DNA of 64,000 nt from Phormidium ambiguum IAM M-71 (GTDB lineage: Bacteria > Cyanobacteriota > Cyanobacteriia > Cyanobacteriales > Aerosakkonemataceae): contig NZ_MRCE01000004.1 of the NCBI RefSeq assembly GCF_001904725.1, positions 56,406 to 120,405 of the forward strand, written 5' to 3'. Position numbers and translations under genes: made by a program. The notes beneath the pieces were generated by a model that was not told the DNA's origin, searched no databases, and was given only the letters and a program-made list of their open reading frames with translations. This document shows, piece by piece, positions 38,485-47,057 of this stretch (positions are counted from its first letter, which is position 1; each line of letters opens with the position of its first letter).

Positions 38485-38515
38485 TAACCCCGATTTCTGG
38501 GAAAAATCGGGGTTA
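38485..38515. terminator. Hairpin after leuA
   Basis: TAACCCCGATTT (38485-38496) and AAATCGGGGTTA (38504-38515) form a perfect 12-bp stem with a 7-nt loop, 96 bp after leuA and 27 bp before the DUF3611 gene. There is no T-run, so terminator function is uncertain. The CCCCGA core is shared with the hairpin at 39161. Confidence 0.55.
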
Positions 38516-38542
38516 CGAATACAGAAAGATAGGAAAATCCTC

Positions 38543-39157
38543 ATGCAAACTCATGTAGAACAAACCGCAATCGAAGACAAATTTAGAAGAGTTGCTAATG
38601 CTTTACGTTGGACAGGTTGGGCAAGTTTTTGGGTACAACTAATTTTACTAGCTACTACCGCAATAATGTTAATGTTGGCAATTTCTGGTCGTAGCTTCAA
38701 TCAGACAGTAACACCTAATCCTAGACTACCAGCAGTTAATTTAAATCAAGGAACAACACCTGGAATTGGCATTGGTATATTCTGGGCAGGATGCGGAATT
38801 GTAGCATTATTAATTGGTCTATTTATCGCTTTTCGGCAAACTCGTTTCGCCCGAAGATTATTCAACTCAAATTCCCAAATTCATCCCCAAAAATCTGAAG
38901 TTTTACAACTGCTTCGTTGGGGAGTAATAGCAGGTTTAGTAGGAATGTTTTTAACTATTTTAGGAGGTGGTGCAACTCTGGGAGTATTACTATCAAAATC
39001 CATTGCCCAACCTCAAGGTGTAGCAATTTATGACCCCACAAGAATTATTCGATCGTTAGATATTTTTGTCGCCGCAGCAAACATGAATGGAATTACAGCA
39101 CATTTTGTCGGAACCGTAACATCTTTAGGATTAATTAATTGGTTAAATCGTCAGTAA
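38543..39157 (+). CDS. DUF3611 (Tic21-like) membrane protein
   Basis: A 204-residue protein with four membrane segments (about 27-50, 75-98, 120-150, 178-200). It starts with a short amphipathic stretch and has the RRVANALRWTGWASFWVQL pattern typical of DUF3611. The family includes plant chloroplast Tic21/PIC1 and its cyanobacterial relatives, linked to protein import or iron transport. The exact role in this organism is not known. It is likely monocistronic, with hairpins before and after it. Confidence 0.87.
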   Translation: MQTHVEQTAIEDKFRRVANALRWTGWASFWVQLILLATTAIMLMLAISGRSFNQTVTPNPRLPAVNLNQGTTPGIGIGIFWAGCGIVALLIGLFIAFRQTRFARRLFNSNSQIHPQKSEVLQLLRWGVIAGLVGMFLTILGGGATLGVLLSKSIAQPQGVAIYDPTRIIRSLDIFVAAANMNGITAHFVGTVTSLGLINWLNRQ

Positions 39158-39160
39158 AAC

Positions 39161-39189
39161 ATCCCCGACTTCTTGAAGAAGTCGGGGAT
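39161..39189. terminator. Terminator-like hairpin between convergent genes
   Basis: ATCCCCGACTTCTT (39161-39174) and AAGAAGTCGGGGAT (39176-39189) form a 14-bp inverted repeat 4 bp after the DUF3611 stop. It serves both it and the converging AIM24-like gene. This sequence type is also a common dispersed cyanobacterial repeat. Confidence 0.75.
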
Positions 39190-39198
39190 CTAAACAAA

Positions 39199-39927
39199 CT
39201 AACCTAATCCCATTCCTTCAGTTTCAGTAACTAATAATCTCCCTTCTCCCTCATAAACCCAAACAAAACCTTCACCACCACCTCTACCAAAATGTCCTAA
39301 TTTGCGATAATCTTCGTTAATTCCTTTAGTAAAACCCTTCACCATATCAAAATCAGCAATTAGAATTTCACCTCTGTTTAATTCCACCACTTTTGCGGGT
39401 TCAGTTGTTCCCAATACCGCTTTCGCAATTTTACTTGGTAAAGCTTTGATCGCAATTCTCCATTTTCCATCGCTAGAACCAAGCATTTGGCGATATTTCA
39501 ATCTTTTAGCCCCAATCACTACATTATCAGAACAAAATTGAAACACGCCATCATCAAATTCCCATTGTTCGTGTTCCAAAATATCGATCGCTGTATAATG
39601 CAAAAAACTACCTTTTTGTCGCGGTTCTAAATTTACCGTACCAGTCCCTTTATAAACAGGCGCGTTGTATTCAATTTCAGTAGTCAAAGCTACCCAAATA
39701 TCCCGTAAACGATTATCAGTTTTGTAAATTTCATAAGATAATCTACCAATACATCTGTGTAAACTACCTTTTTGAATAATTACTCCTGAATTTTCCAACT
39801 TGATTTCAACTTGCTGAACAAAGGGAATATTTTTAGTCGGATGGTAATATTTGTTAGTTTCTTTATTGATGTTATTTTGCAGATACCACAAATCAGTCGG
39901 TTCCAAAACTTTAACTAAGTATTCCAT
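39199..39927 (-). CDS. AIM24-like protein
   Basis: A protein of 242 residues from the ATG at 39927; a TTG at 39948 would make it 249 and overlap the queE stop by 4 bp. The beta-rich pattern VEIKLENSGVIIQKGSLH near the start and GGGEGFVWVYEGEGRLLVTE near the end matches the AIM24/TIGR00266 fold. In bacteria this family has no settled function, and yeast AIM24 affects the mitochondrial MICOS complex. No signal peptide. It is translationally coupled or nearly so with queE, but no functional link to queuosine is known. Confidence 0.6.
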   Translation of the reverse strand: MEYLVKVLEPTDLWYLQNNINKETNKYYHPTKNIPFVQQVEIKLENSGVIIQKGSLHRCIGRLSYEIYKTDNRLRDIWVALTTEIEYNAPVYKGTGTVNLEPRQKGSFLHYTAIDILEHEQWEFDDGVFQFCSDNVVIGAKRLKYRQMLGSSDGKWRIAIKALPSKIAKAVLGTTEPAKVVELNRGEILIADFDMVKGFTKGINEDYRKLGHFGRGGGEGFVWVYEGEGRLLVTETEGMGLG

Positions 39928-39944
39928 ATCATTAATTAAACTTT

Positions 39945-40718
39945 TCAAAGTTGTCCAATCATTTTATGAGTTTGGGGAATTACCCGCACTTGTTTCACAA
40001 ATTTCTTCATTAAACTTTGCCATTCTAAAACCAAATCTGGCGCAGGTGCTAAGATTGTTGGTTGATTAGCGATCGGCGTTACAGGTTGTAGAAATACCGG
40101 AATTTGTGGGTCGCAAGCTGCTACCAATTCCCCGGTTAATTCTAACTCTTGCGGATCGGTTTGGCTGGAAATAATCAGCTTGACAAAAACTTCCAAATTA
40201 GCATCATGACATAACTTTAAAAACTCTTGATGCGCTGACCAGTGATTTTCACCACTAACACTAGGTAATTTAATATCCATCCCCACAGAATCTAAATAAG
40301 GTAAAACTAGGGCTAATTCTTGTGGGCGATGTCCGCCTGTTTCCAAATAGATAGGCAATCCAGTGACACTATGTAGTTGCGGAAGAAATTTAACTAAAAA
40401 ATTTGCGTGAAGTAACGGTTCACCGCCAGTCAAACTAATGCTGTCATGCAACCCTGGTTGATTTAGCTTTTCTACCCAATCTAATAACGATGATAGCTCC
40501 ACAGGATTGGGGTAGGTAGCGAAATCACGTTTTCCAGCTGTTTGTTCAATTTTACAGGCGGATGGTGTTTGCCAGGTGTGGGCGCTGTCACAAAATTGAC
40601 AACGCAAATCGCAAATCGCAAAGCGGATAAAGATTTGGCGTGTCCCAACATTAAGCCCTTCACCTTGAATAGCGGAAAATAGTTCAATTAATCGTGCTTT
40701 TGGGAAGTTATCAGTCAT
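39945..40718 (-). CDS. queE: 7-carboxy-7-deazaguanine synthase (radical SAM)
   Basis: A protein of 257 residues from the ATG at 40718; an upstream frame to 40772 lacks support. It has the radical-SAM cluster CDLRCQFC (CX3CX2C), the SAM-binding SLTGGEPLLH, and the QueE start FSAIQGEGLNVGTRQIFIRF. QueE converts 6-carboxytetrahydropterin to 7-carboxy-7-deazaguanine in queuosine synthesis, using SAM and Mg2+. An insertion of about 30 residues after the cluster (SACKIEQTAGKRDF) is seen in other cyanobacterial QueE. AGAG lies upstream as the ribosome site. No other que gene is in the window. Confidence 0.95.
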   Translation of the reverse strand: MTDNFPKARLIELFSAIQGEGLNVGTRQIFIRFAICDLRCQFCDSAHTWQTPSACKIEQTAGKRDFATYPNPVELSSLLDWVEKLNQPGLHDSISLTGGEPLLHANFLVKFLPQLHSVTGLPIYLETGGHRPQELALVLPYLDSVGMDIKLPSVSGENHWSAHQEFLKLCHDANLEVFVKLIISSQTDPQELELTGELVAACDPQIPVFLQPVTPIANQPTILAPAPDLVLEWQSLMKKFVKQVRVIPQTHKMIGQL

Positions 40719-41274
40719 TTTTACTCTCTTTTTATTTAATATTATCGTAAATTTTATGTAAATAAATTTCAAACAATACGTATTTTTCTGGATTCAAATT
40801 TAATGAATTAATTAATTTATACGAAATTCATAAAACAACTTTACACTATATATTTTTAATAAAGATTACTGATTCACCATACCCATATCCGGTTAAAAAA
40901 GGTTATTTTTATTCTATGGGAAATGTTTGAAGCGTAATTAGTTCTGCATTTTTTCAGTACATCTTCCAACGTAGCAGAAAAGCCACTCAAGTATAAAGGA
41001 AAACTCCTATTTCCATGAACAGGATGTTAAATCTTGTTGATTTAGTGGATTATGGCGATCGTAGTATGTATATACTCTCTTCGTTCATCATATTGAGGAT
41101 TAGTCATCATGGTTCCTAAAAAGCTGAAAAGATTTCTAGTGATTGATATCACAAATCTTAAGTATTGATTGTCACTAAATACTGAGATACCTATCATCAT
41201 TTATTGAATCGATCAATCACTTGAGAGGCGAAAAGAAAAGGCTAATTTAATCTCAGGCGTTATTCTATATAGCA
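40719..41274. other. Divergent intergenic region queE / unknown gene
   Basis: 556 bp of AT-rich sequence that must contain promoters for both divergent genes. TATACT at about 41068-41073 is a candidate -10 for the plus-strand gene but has no well-spaced -35. An 18-codon ORF begins at 41109 without support. Nothing else is recognised. Confidence 0.4.
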
Positions 41275-42654
41275 ATGTCATCTCAGACCTTTTTATCGCA
41301 AACTAAAACTGCTAATTCAAGAGTGTCCATCGATCGCTCTTTCAATAATCATGTAAATTATCTTGAAAAAGACGAATTTTCTAGTGAATTAAACACAAAA
41401 GCAAAAAGTATTTTTCACGCACAAGACAAAATTTGGCAATACTTTTTAACCCTCGTCAAATCTGCTGCGCCAGAAATGGTACTAGCAGAATTTGAAAACT
41501 TATTTATTAATCCTAATTTTTCAGCTAACAACGAAATTGAAAAAGCCCTACAAACTATAATTTTATACAAAAACGAACAAGAATTTAGAAATACTATTAA
41601 ACGTTGTATTTATATTCTGCTCAATACCTGGATTTATAGCAGAAAATACCAATATACTCAAATTTTAATTGAAAAGCTTTCTATTCAACATCTCAGCTAT
41701 CGTGGTTCGTCTACATTTTTACGAGGGCTGAGAAGTTGGTTGATTAATTTTTTGAAAAGCCAAGATTATGAAGAAGTAAAAGTAGTTGCCTCAAAATATG
41801 ATGATAAAGAAACTAAAAATTGGAAATCTCGTTACACTTCTTACTTATTAACTCCACAATATCTCAATTCTCATAATTCTGTAGAACAACGTCAAGCTGC
41901 GAGAAGATTGTCGCAACAATTGCAAGATAAATACAAATTTGATTTGGCAATGTTTACGGCTCATTCTCATACTCATCCATCTCCGAATGACAAAGTTAAA
42001 AATCCTACTGCTTTGGGTAATGAAGCATTGCGATTAATTAAGAACCTTCTGGCGAAACAAGGATTTTTTAATTATGTAAATCTAGCTCATATCTTTTTAA
42101 GTCAAACTGAGCAGCTAGAATATGAAACTTTTAAAAAAAGTTTATTAAATTATTTAATCTTTTCTGTGGAAAATGCCAGTTTAGTAGAATCTATAAAAAT
42201 GCAATTAACGCAAAAATTAGATCTTCTTTATCAACATGAAAATCGGCAACCGTTACGAAACGGGTTAATTTTGCGAACTTCTAATCGAATGATTGAATAT
42301 TTAACTATTGGTAATAATAATAAACCTTCTGATTTATTTGTTTTAATTGCTTCCCAGGGCAATCCTTTAACATTAGCAATTTTAATTCTCAAAGTCATCT
42401 TAATTTCGCCTCCTTCGCGGACTTATTTAGAATTATCTATTTCCAAATTGATTGATTATTACGGAAATTACTCAGAGGAAGATTGCCAATGGGTAATCAA
42501 TTTTTTGGAAGTTACTAAGATGATTTTAACTATGTACACAGAAAACGTTAAATATAACTTAGTAAATATGGAAAAGAAAAAATTACAGACTCGGAGAACG
42601 ATCGAGGAAAATGTATATCGAATTTTTTCCCAAAGTCAAGATGAAGACAAATAA
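41275..42654 (+). CDS. Unknown alpha-helical protein (459 residues)
   Basis: I do not recognise this gene. It is Ser/Asn/Lys-rich at the N-terminus (1-40) and almost all alpha-helical after that, with repeated amphipathic helices that suggest a TPR- or HEAT-like solenoid in residues 55-220 and 250-440. A His-rich loop HSHTHPSP sits near residue 230. One hydrophobic helix, LTLAILILKVILISPPS (about 368-384), is too polar at its ends to be a sure membrane span. It has a 500-bp upstream region of its own and no operon partner. Probably conserved in filamentous cyanobacteria, but this is inference. Confidence 0.65.
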   Translation: MSSQTFLSQTKTANSRVSIDRSFNNHVNYLEKDEFSSELNTKAKSIFHAQDKIWQYFLTLVKSAAPEMVLAEFENLFINPNFSANNEIEKALQTIILYKNEQEFRNTIKRCIYILLNTWIYSRKYQYTQILIEKLSIQHLSYRGSSTFLRGLRSWLINFLKSQDYEEVKVVASKYDDKETKNWKSRYTSYLLTPQYLNSHNSVEQRQAARRLSQQLQDKYKFDLAMFTAHSHTHPSPNDKVKNPTALGNEALRLIKNLLAKQGFFNYVNLAHIFLSQTEQLEYETFKKSLLNYLIFSVENASLVESIKMQLTQKLDLLYQHENRQPLRNGLILRTSNRMIEYLTIGNNNKPSDLFVLIASQGNPLTLAILILKVILISPPSRTYLELSISKLIDYYGNYSEEDCQWVINFLEVTKMILTMYTENVKYNLVNMEKKKLQTRRTIEENVYRIFSQSQDEDK

Positions 42655-42754
42655 AATTTGTTTTAATTATGATTTTTATATGTGATTTAAGTTACTTTTA
42701 TAGTTACATTTTATTTTTAAAGTTAGTGTTAGTACCAATGAATCCTATCCCAAG

Positions 42755-42778
42755 CTCCTCGCCGTCTACGGAGAGGGG
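42755..42778. repeat. Imperfect GC-rich hairpin
   Basis: CTCCTCGCCGT...ACGGAGAGGGG is a member of the dispersed GC-rich hairpin family with two mismatches, between the unknown gene and the epoxide-hydrolase-like gene. Confidence 0.6.
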
Positions 42779-42832
42779 CTATGGTAAGATTACCAAAGTT
42801 GTTAACCTAATGAAACAACTGAGGAGACAGCG

Positions 42833-43690
42833 ATGTTTGGCACAGAAAATGCTTGGAAACACGATTATATCAACTGTAACGGTGTGAAGTTGCATTATGT
42901 GACTCAGGGAAAAGGTTCTTTGATGTTAATGTTGCATGGGTTTCCTGAGTTTTGGTATTCTTGGCGACATCAAATTCCCGAATTTGCTAAAGATTATCAG
43001 GTGGTAGCTGTTGATTTGCGAGGTTACAATGACAGCGAAAAACCGACAAATCAATCGGCTTATGTAATGGATGAATTTATTAAAGATGTGAAGGGAATAA
43101 TTGAGGGATTGGGTTACAATAAGTGTGTGTTGGTGGGACATGATTGGGGTGGTGCGATCGCATGGTGTTTTGCCTACGCCTATCCCGAAATGGTAGAAAA
43201 ATTAATTGTTTTAAACATTCCCCATCCCGCCAAATTTGCTCAAGGTATTCGCACTCCCCAACAGCTACTCCGCAGTTATTATATGTTTTTGTTTCAGTTA
43301 CCTTGGCTGCCAGAAATGGTAATTCAACAATTCGATTATCAGATAATTGAAAATATATTTACTGGCATGGCGGTGGACAAAAATGCTTTTAGCAAAGCAG
43401 ATATTGAAGCTTACAAAGATGCCGCAGCGAAACGTGGTGCATTAACTGCAAGTTTGAATTATTACCGCAATATTTTTCAGCAAAAATTGTTGGATGATAA
43501 TTGGGGAATTTTGGAAGTACCAACTTTGATGATTTGGGGAGAAAAGGATACGGCGCTTGGCAAGGAACTCACTTTTGGAACCGAGGCGTATGTGAGAATT
43601 TTTCAAGTTAAATATATTCCCGATGCTAGCCATTGGGTACAGCAGGAAAAGCCGGAGTTAGTAAATCAATATATGCGGGAGTTTTTGTAA
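42833..43690 (+). CDS. Alpha/beta hydrolase, epoxide-hydrolase-like
   Basis: A 285-residue hydrolase. The oxyanion motif HGFPEFWYSWR (about 34-44) and nucleophile Asp104 in VGHDWGGAIAW are those of soluble epoxide hydrolases and haloalkane dehalogenases rather than Ser esterases. His267 in SHWVQQEKPE is the general base; the acid is Asp near residue 240 (IWGEKDTAL). The cap domain (about 130-215) has Tyr residues in YYMFLFQ and NYYRN that fit epoxide activation. The substrate is unknown. It is separated from the next gene by a MITE-like element. Confidence 0.9.
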   Translation: MFGTENAWKHDYINCNGVKLHYVTQGKGSLMLMLHGFPEFWYSWRHQIPEFAKDYQVVAVDLRGYNDSEKPTNQSAYVMDEFIKDVKGIIEGLGYNKCVLVGHDWGGAIAWCFAYAYPEMVEKLIVLNIPHPAKFAQGIRTPQQLLRSYYMFLFQLPWLPEMVIQQFDYQIIENIFTGMAVDKNAFSKADIEAYKDAAAKRGALTASLNYYRNIFQQKLLDDNWGILEVPTLMIWGEKDTALGKELTFGTEAYVRIFQVKYIPDASHWVQQEKPELVNQYMREFL

Positions 43691-43747
43691 TATATTTCTT
43701 GTAAAAGTCGATGTTCCATCAAGATCATCTGTTTTTATCTGTGTACC

Positions 43748-43868
43748 TTATACCAATTCTCTATGAAGATGCGCTTGATTACACCCCCCTCTAGTCCCCC
43801 CTTGCTAAGGGGGGACGGCGTTAGCCGGGGGGTAAATATATTGCAGTTTCATACAGAGATGGTATTAG
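43748..43868. mobile_element. MITE-like element A, copy 2
   Basis: The left end TTATACCAATTCTCTATG matches the left end of the element at 30324 and, inverted, its own right end (CAT ACAGAGATGGTATTA). The centre is a perfect hairpin GTCCCCCCTT (43794-43803) / AAGGGGGGAC (43807-43816). The right end stops 1 bp before the ATG of the next gene at 43870. Confidence 0.65.
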
Positions 43869-43869
43869 T

Positions 43870-44196
43870 ATGAAATTGTTGTTTGTTTGCAGTCAGAACC
43901 GATTACGCAGCCCTACAGCCGAAGCAGTATTTGCAAAATATGAAGGATTAGAGGTAGATTCAGCAGGACTCGATCGAGAAGCAGAAATACTATTAAGTAG
44001 TGAGGCAATTCAGTGGGCAGATATTATTTTTGTAATGGAGAAGTCACACCGAAGCAAACTCTCAAAGAAATTTCAGCCCTGGCTTAAAAATAAACGGGTG
44101 ATCTGCTTGGATATTCCTGATGAGTACGAGTATATGGAGACGGCTTTAGTAGAATTGCTGAAGAAGAAAGTACTACCTTTGTTAGGAACTTTTTAG
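43870..44196 (+). CDS. Low-molecular-weight tyrosine phosphatase family protein
   Basis: A 108-residue protein. The P-loop CSQNRLRSPT gives Cys7-X5-Arg13, the catalytic signature of protein tyrosine phosphatases. The fold is the short COG4551-type version, and the acid-loop Asp is in LDIPDEYEYM near the C-terminus. It may dephosphorylate proteins, or act as an arsenate-reductase-like enzyme. The start codon directly follows the right end of a MITE-like element, so its expression may depend on element-borne sequence; the only ribosome-like motif, GAGATGG, is within the element. Confidence 0.88.
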   Translation: MKLLFVCSQNRLRSPTAEAVFAKYEGLEVDSAGLDREAEILLSSEAIQWADIIFVMEKSHRSKLSKKFQPWLKNKRVICLDIPDEYEYMETALVELLKKKVLPLLGTF

Positions 44197-44340
44197 GAAC
44201 TTTGTTAATAAGTAGGTGCGAATAAATAAAGTGATAATAGGTAGCATCCACGCATTCTCTGACAGTTTGAAATTTCTTTAATCTCTGTTTTATATCATGT
44301 CTTTAAAACAGCCCACTAATTTTCAATGAGGATATACTAA

Positions 44341-44401
44341 CCGGGTAACTAACCCGGATTTGTATTAAATAGAAAGGTGCGTTAATGCAACATAACGCAC
44401 C
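44341..44401. repeat. Two adjacent hairpins after the TIGR02921 gene
   Basis: CCGGGT/ACCCGG (44341-44346 with 44352-44357) and GGTGCGTTA/TAACGCACC (44376-44384 with 44393-44401). The second, next to CTAC, is the widespread GTAGGGTGCGTTA repeat type. Both lie between convergent genes and may act as terminators. Confidence 0.7.
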
Positions 44402-44408
44402 CTACGAT

Positions 44409-47057
44409 TTAGTTTAGTTGCGTGTTGCGATGAAATTGGTAAACTAAGCCAAGGACGATCGCACCAACCAAAAGTAACAACCATTCCGCAGGTTCGGGAA
44501 CGGCGGAAACAGGTGTGGGAGCACCCACGCTGCTAGGTTGAGGTAATTGTTGATCTTCGATTTCCCGATTAAAACGATCGCTTTTTTGTTCCGCTCGTTT
44601 TAAATCTTCCCGCTGACGATCGTTCACCAATACAATCATCGAAGAATAAGGCGTAACAATCCCGTTTTGCTTCGCCACCGCATGAATCGCATCTAACTGT
44701 TTCACATCTTTTGGTTGCATTTGCTGACTTAAATGCGTCACCAATTGACGTGCAGCTATTGGAGTAAAACCGCCTACAGCTTGCGGTGCTTCAGTTGTTT
44801 GACTCACAAACCAAGCATAGCCATCAGCTAAATTAACTAAAGAATTTCCCAAAGTCGGCGGCGTACCAATCCGCTGCATCGCTGTTTTCATGTCACCGGA
44901 TACACCACCACCACTATCTTGAAGTGCTTGCAAAGTTGCATCATCATAAGCAGCGGGAAAACCACCTAAATGCACCATCCATACAGGCGCAGACATTGAG
45001 AGTACCTGCTTACTATCTTCTGTAAGTTCGTAACTCCCTGCATCTGTGAGCAAGATAATTGCATCGTATTTTGTATTTCCCTGCAATTTTTGGAACTGCT
45101 GCAACATTTGGCGATGCTGAAGCGTACCGTAAAATACGGCTTGATTTGGGTTAAAACCTTGCAAATTATCTAAGCGTTTTGGTTCTCCTTGCGCCACTGT
45201 TAAATAAAGGTCAGCCGTATTTTGTTTGAGGATTTGTTCTTGCAACCAACGAAAACTTGCGACAACATCTGGACGATGGGCATTCATGCTGTAAGAACCA
45301 TCAAGAACGATCGCAAATCGTTCTTTTTGGGGTAATTTATATTGGCTATCAAACGGTTTTGCTTGAATTAAATTACCTCCTGGTAAAGTTACTTGATGCA
45401 CAGTTTGTTGTACATTTGTTGCTGGCAGATAATCGGGAAGCCATCCATCTTTTCCCCCCACATTCTTGCCATTAATTATCCGTTTAGTTGCAGAACTCCA
45501 ATAAATATTGCGTCGTTCTTGTAACTGCGGTAAAGGCCAAGTACTATTTTGTTCGAGTACTTTATAAGTTAACCAAAGGTGCATTTCTCCGCGACCTTTT
45601 TGGGGAATGGGAAAGGCACGCAAACGATAGTTACGAGGGCCAACTTGTTCGAGTAAAGCAGGATCGACGCTACGGGAAACTTCCTGATTGTAAACTTGTT
45701 GGGCTGCGCCACGCGGGGAAACAGTGAAGGGGAAACTCTTAGATCGATCGCCTGTTTCGCCCAACCAAACTCCCGTTATTACCGCCGTTTCTGGTAAAGA
45801 AAAGTAATAGAGAATTTCCTCTTGATTAGAAGTTTGATTCTGATAAACTTCGTAAATTTCGATATCTGCCCAATCGCCTTGAGGTTTGACAGTTATCTGT
45901 TGTTGTGACAGTAAAACCCGCTGTTTATTAACATCCATCAATCCTGCTTTTGCTTCATTTCGCATAAAAGTGGATTGCAGTGCTTTTTCAATGGCTGGTC
46001 TTTCTCCTCTGACTATCGGTGTATCAAAAAATTGAGCATAAAGTTCCGCTGCTTTTTCTTGATCCTGAGTTTCACCTCTATAAGTAAAAGGATAAGTCAG
46101 AAAGTCATACATTTGTTGCACGCTACGGGCGCTACTTTCTGACCCTAACAAATCTCGATACATATAATAAACACTTTCATCCTTATACCGAGGATAGCGG
46201 TAGGATGCTAAGTAAGCTGTGAGTAATCCATTCCGAATCACATTTGATTTTTGCAGCAACTCTTGTCGAGCTTTTTCCGTTTGCGGTGGCGTTTTTAGCA
46301 GTTTGAAAGCTTCAATTTGTGGTTGTGGTAGGAGCAGGGCAAAAAGTCCCGTCCAAGCAACGACAGCTATTACCGTTAATGCTATAACTTGAGACTTACT
46401 ATAGCGAGATGCAAGTTGATTAAAGCTTTGTCGCCAAGCATGATAGTAAGTCCTTGCCATTCCCCAAGGCATACTGAAAAACCCAATTATTAGGACTGTC
46501 AAAGGCGAGAGAATGATGGCAAAAACTAACAAATTTGCGCCATATCTAAGAAGATATATGGCGATCGGCAGGTTGTAAAATACAACCACAATTAACAAAT
46601 AAATTGCCATTCCCAGTAGTAGGGTATGCCCAATTAAATGTCCCAAATTTGTGTTATTTGATTCGGGGTGACTGGCATTAATCAACCAATGGGTAAAAGC
46701 AATGGTTCCTATTAATCCCGTGAGCAATACTAATGTTGTCGCTGGGTTTAAATCTCGCAATATAAAGAAGCGGAACAGGCATAAAAGTAAAAAGGGTGCT
46801 TCTATGCCATAAAATATTTGAAACAATGAGAGATCTCGCGCCACCACTCGCCGTTGTTGGGGAATCGCCCCGATTACTGTGCAAGTTGTGGGTACGCCGA
46901 CTAACCCAACAAAAGGGATGAGAAAATTAAAGGGAACTTGTCCTGCGATCGCATCTGTAATTATTGCTGGAGCAAGATAAGGTAAATACCCAAAGTAAAC
47001 GATTAACAACAGCGTTCCATTAAATACCCAAAAGAAAACTGCAAAAGCCTTTTTCAT
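44409..47057 (-). CDS. TIGR02921-type PEP-CTERM integral membrane protein (VIT/vWA)
   Basis: An 882-residue protein. About eight membrane segments (residues 1-260) are followed by a VIT-like domain (about 385-500) and a von Willebrand A domain with a MIDAS motif DGSYS at Asp586 (580-720). A C-terminal PEP-CTERM signal reads VPEPAEW, then LLLLVGAIVLGLVY, then RNTQ. TIGR02921 proteins occur next to exosortase O in cyanobacteria; here the start overlaps the exosortase stop by 4 bp (47054-47057). The protein is itself a likely exosortase substrate. Its role is unknown. Confidence 0.88.
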   Translation of the reverse strand: MKKAFAVFFWVFNGTLLLIVYFGYLPYLAPAIITDAIAGQVPFNFLIPFVGLVGVPTTCTVIGAIPQQRRVVARDLSLFQIFYGIEAPFLLLCLFRFFILRDLNPATTLVLLTGLIGTIAFTHWLINASHPESNNTNLGHLIGHTLLLGMAIYLLIVVVFYNLPIAIYLLRYGANLLVFAIILSPLTVLIIGFFSMPWGMARTYYHAWRQSFNQLASRYSKSQVIALTVIAVVAWTGLFALLLPQPQIEAFKLLKTPPQTEKARQELLQKSNVIRNGLLTAYLASYRYPRYKDESVYYMYRDLLGSESSARSVQQMYDFLTYPFTYRGETQDQEKAAELYAQFFDTPIVRGERPAIEKALQSTFMRNEAKAGLMDVNKQRVLLSQQQITVKPQGDWADIEIYEVYQNQTSNQEEILYYFSLPETAVITGVWLGETGDRSKSFPFTVSPRGAAQQVYNQEVSRSVDPALLEQVGPRNYRLRAFPIPQKGRGEMHLWLTYKVLEQNSTWPLPQLQERRNIYWSSATKRIINGKNVGGKDGWLPDYLPATNVQQTVHQVTLPGGNLIQAKPFDSQYKLPQKERFAIVLDGSYSMNAHRPDVVASFRWLQEQILKQNTADLYLTVAQGEPKRLDNLQGFNPNQAVFYGTLQHRQMLQQFQKLQGNTKYDAIILLTDAGSYELTEDSKQVLSMSAPVWMVHLGGFPAAYDDATLQALQDSGGGVSGDMKTAMQRIGTPPTLGNSLVNLADGYAWFVSQTTEAPQAVGGFTPIAARQLVTHLSQQMQPKDVKQLDAIHAVAKQNGIVTPYSSMIVLVNDRQREDLKRAEQKSDRFNREIEDQQLPQPSSVGAPTPVSAVPEPAEWLLLLVGAIVLGLVYQFHRNTQLN

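Noticed and set aside
41109-41165. 18-codon ORF upstream of the 459-residue gene
   Set aside because: No ribosome site and no bias of codons suggesting a leader peptide.
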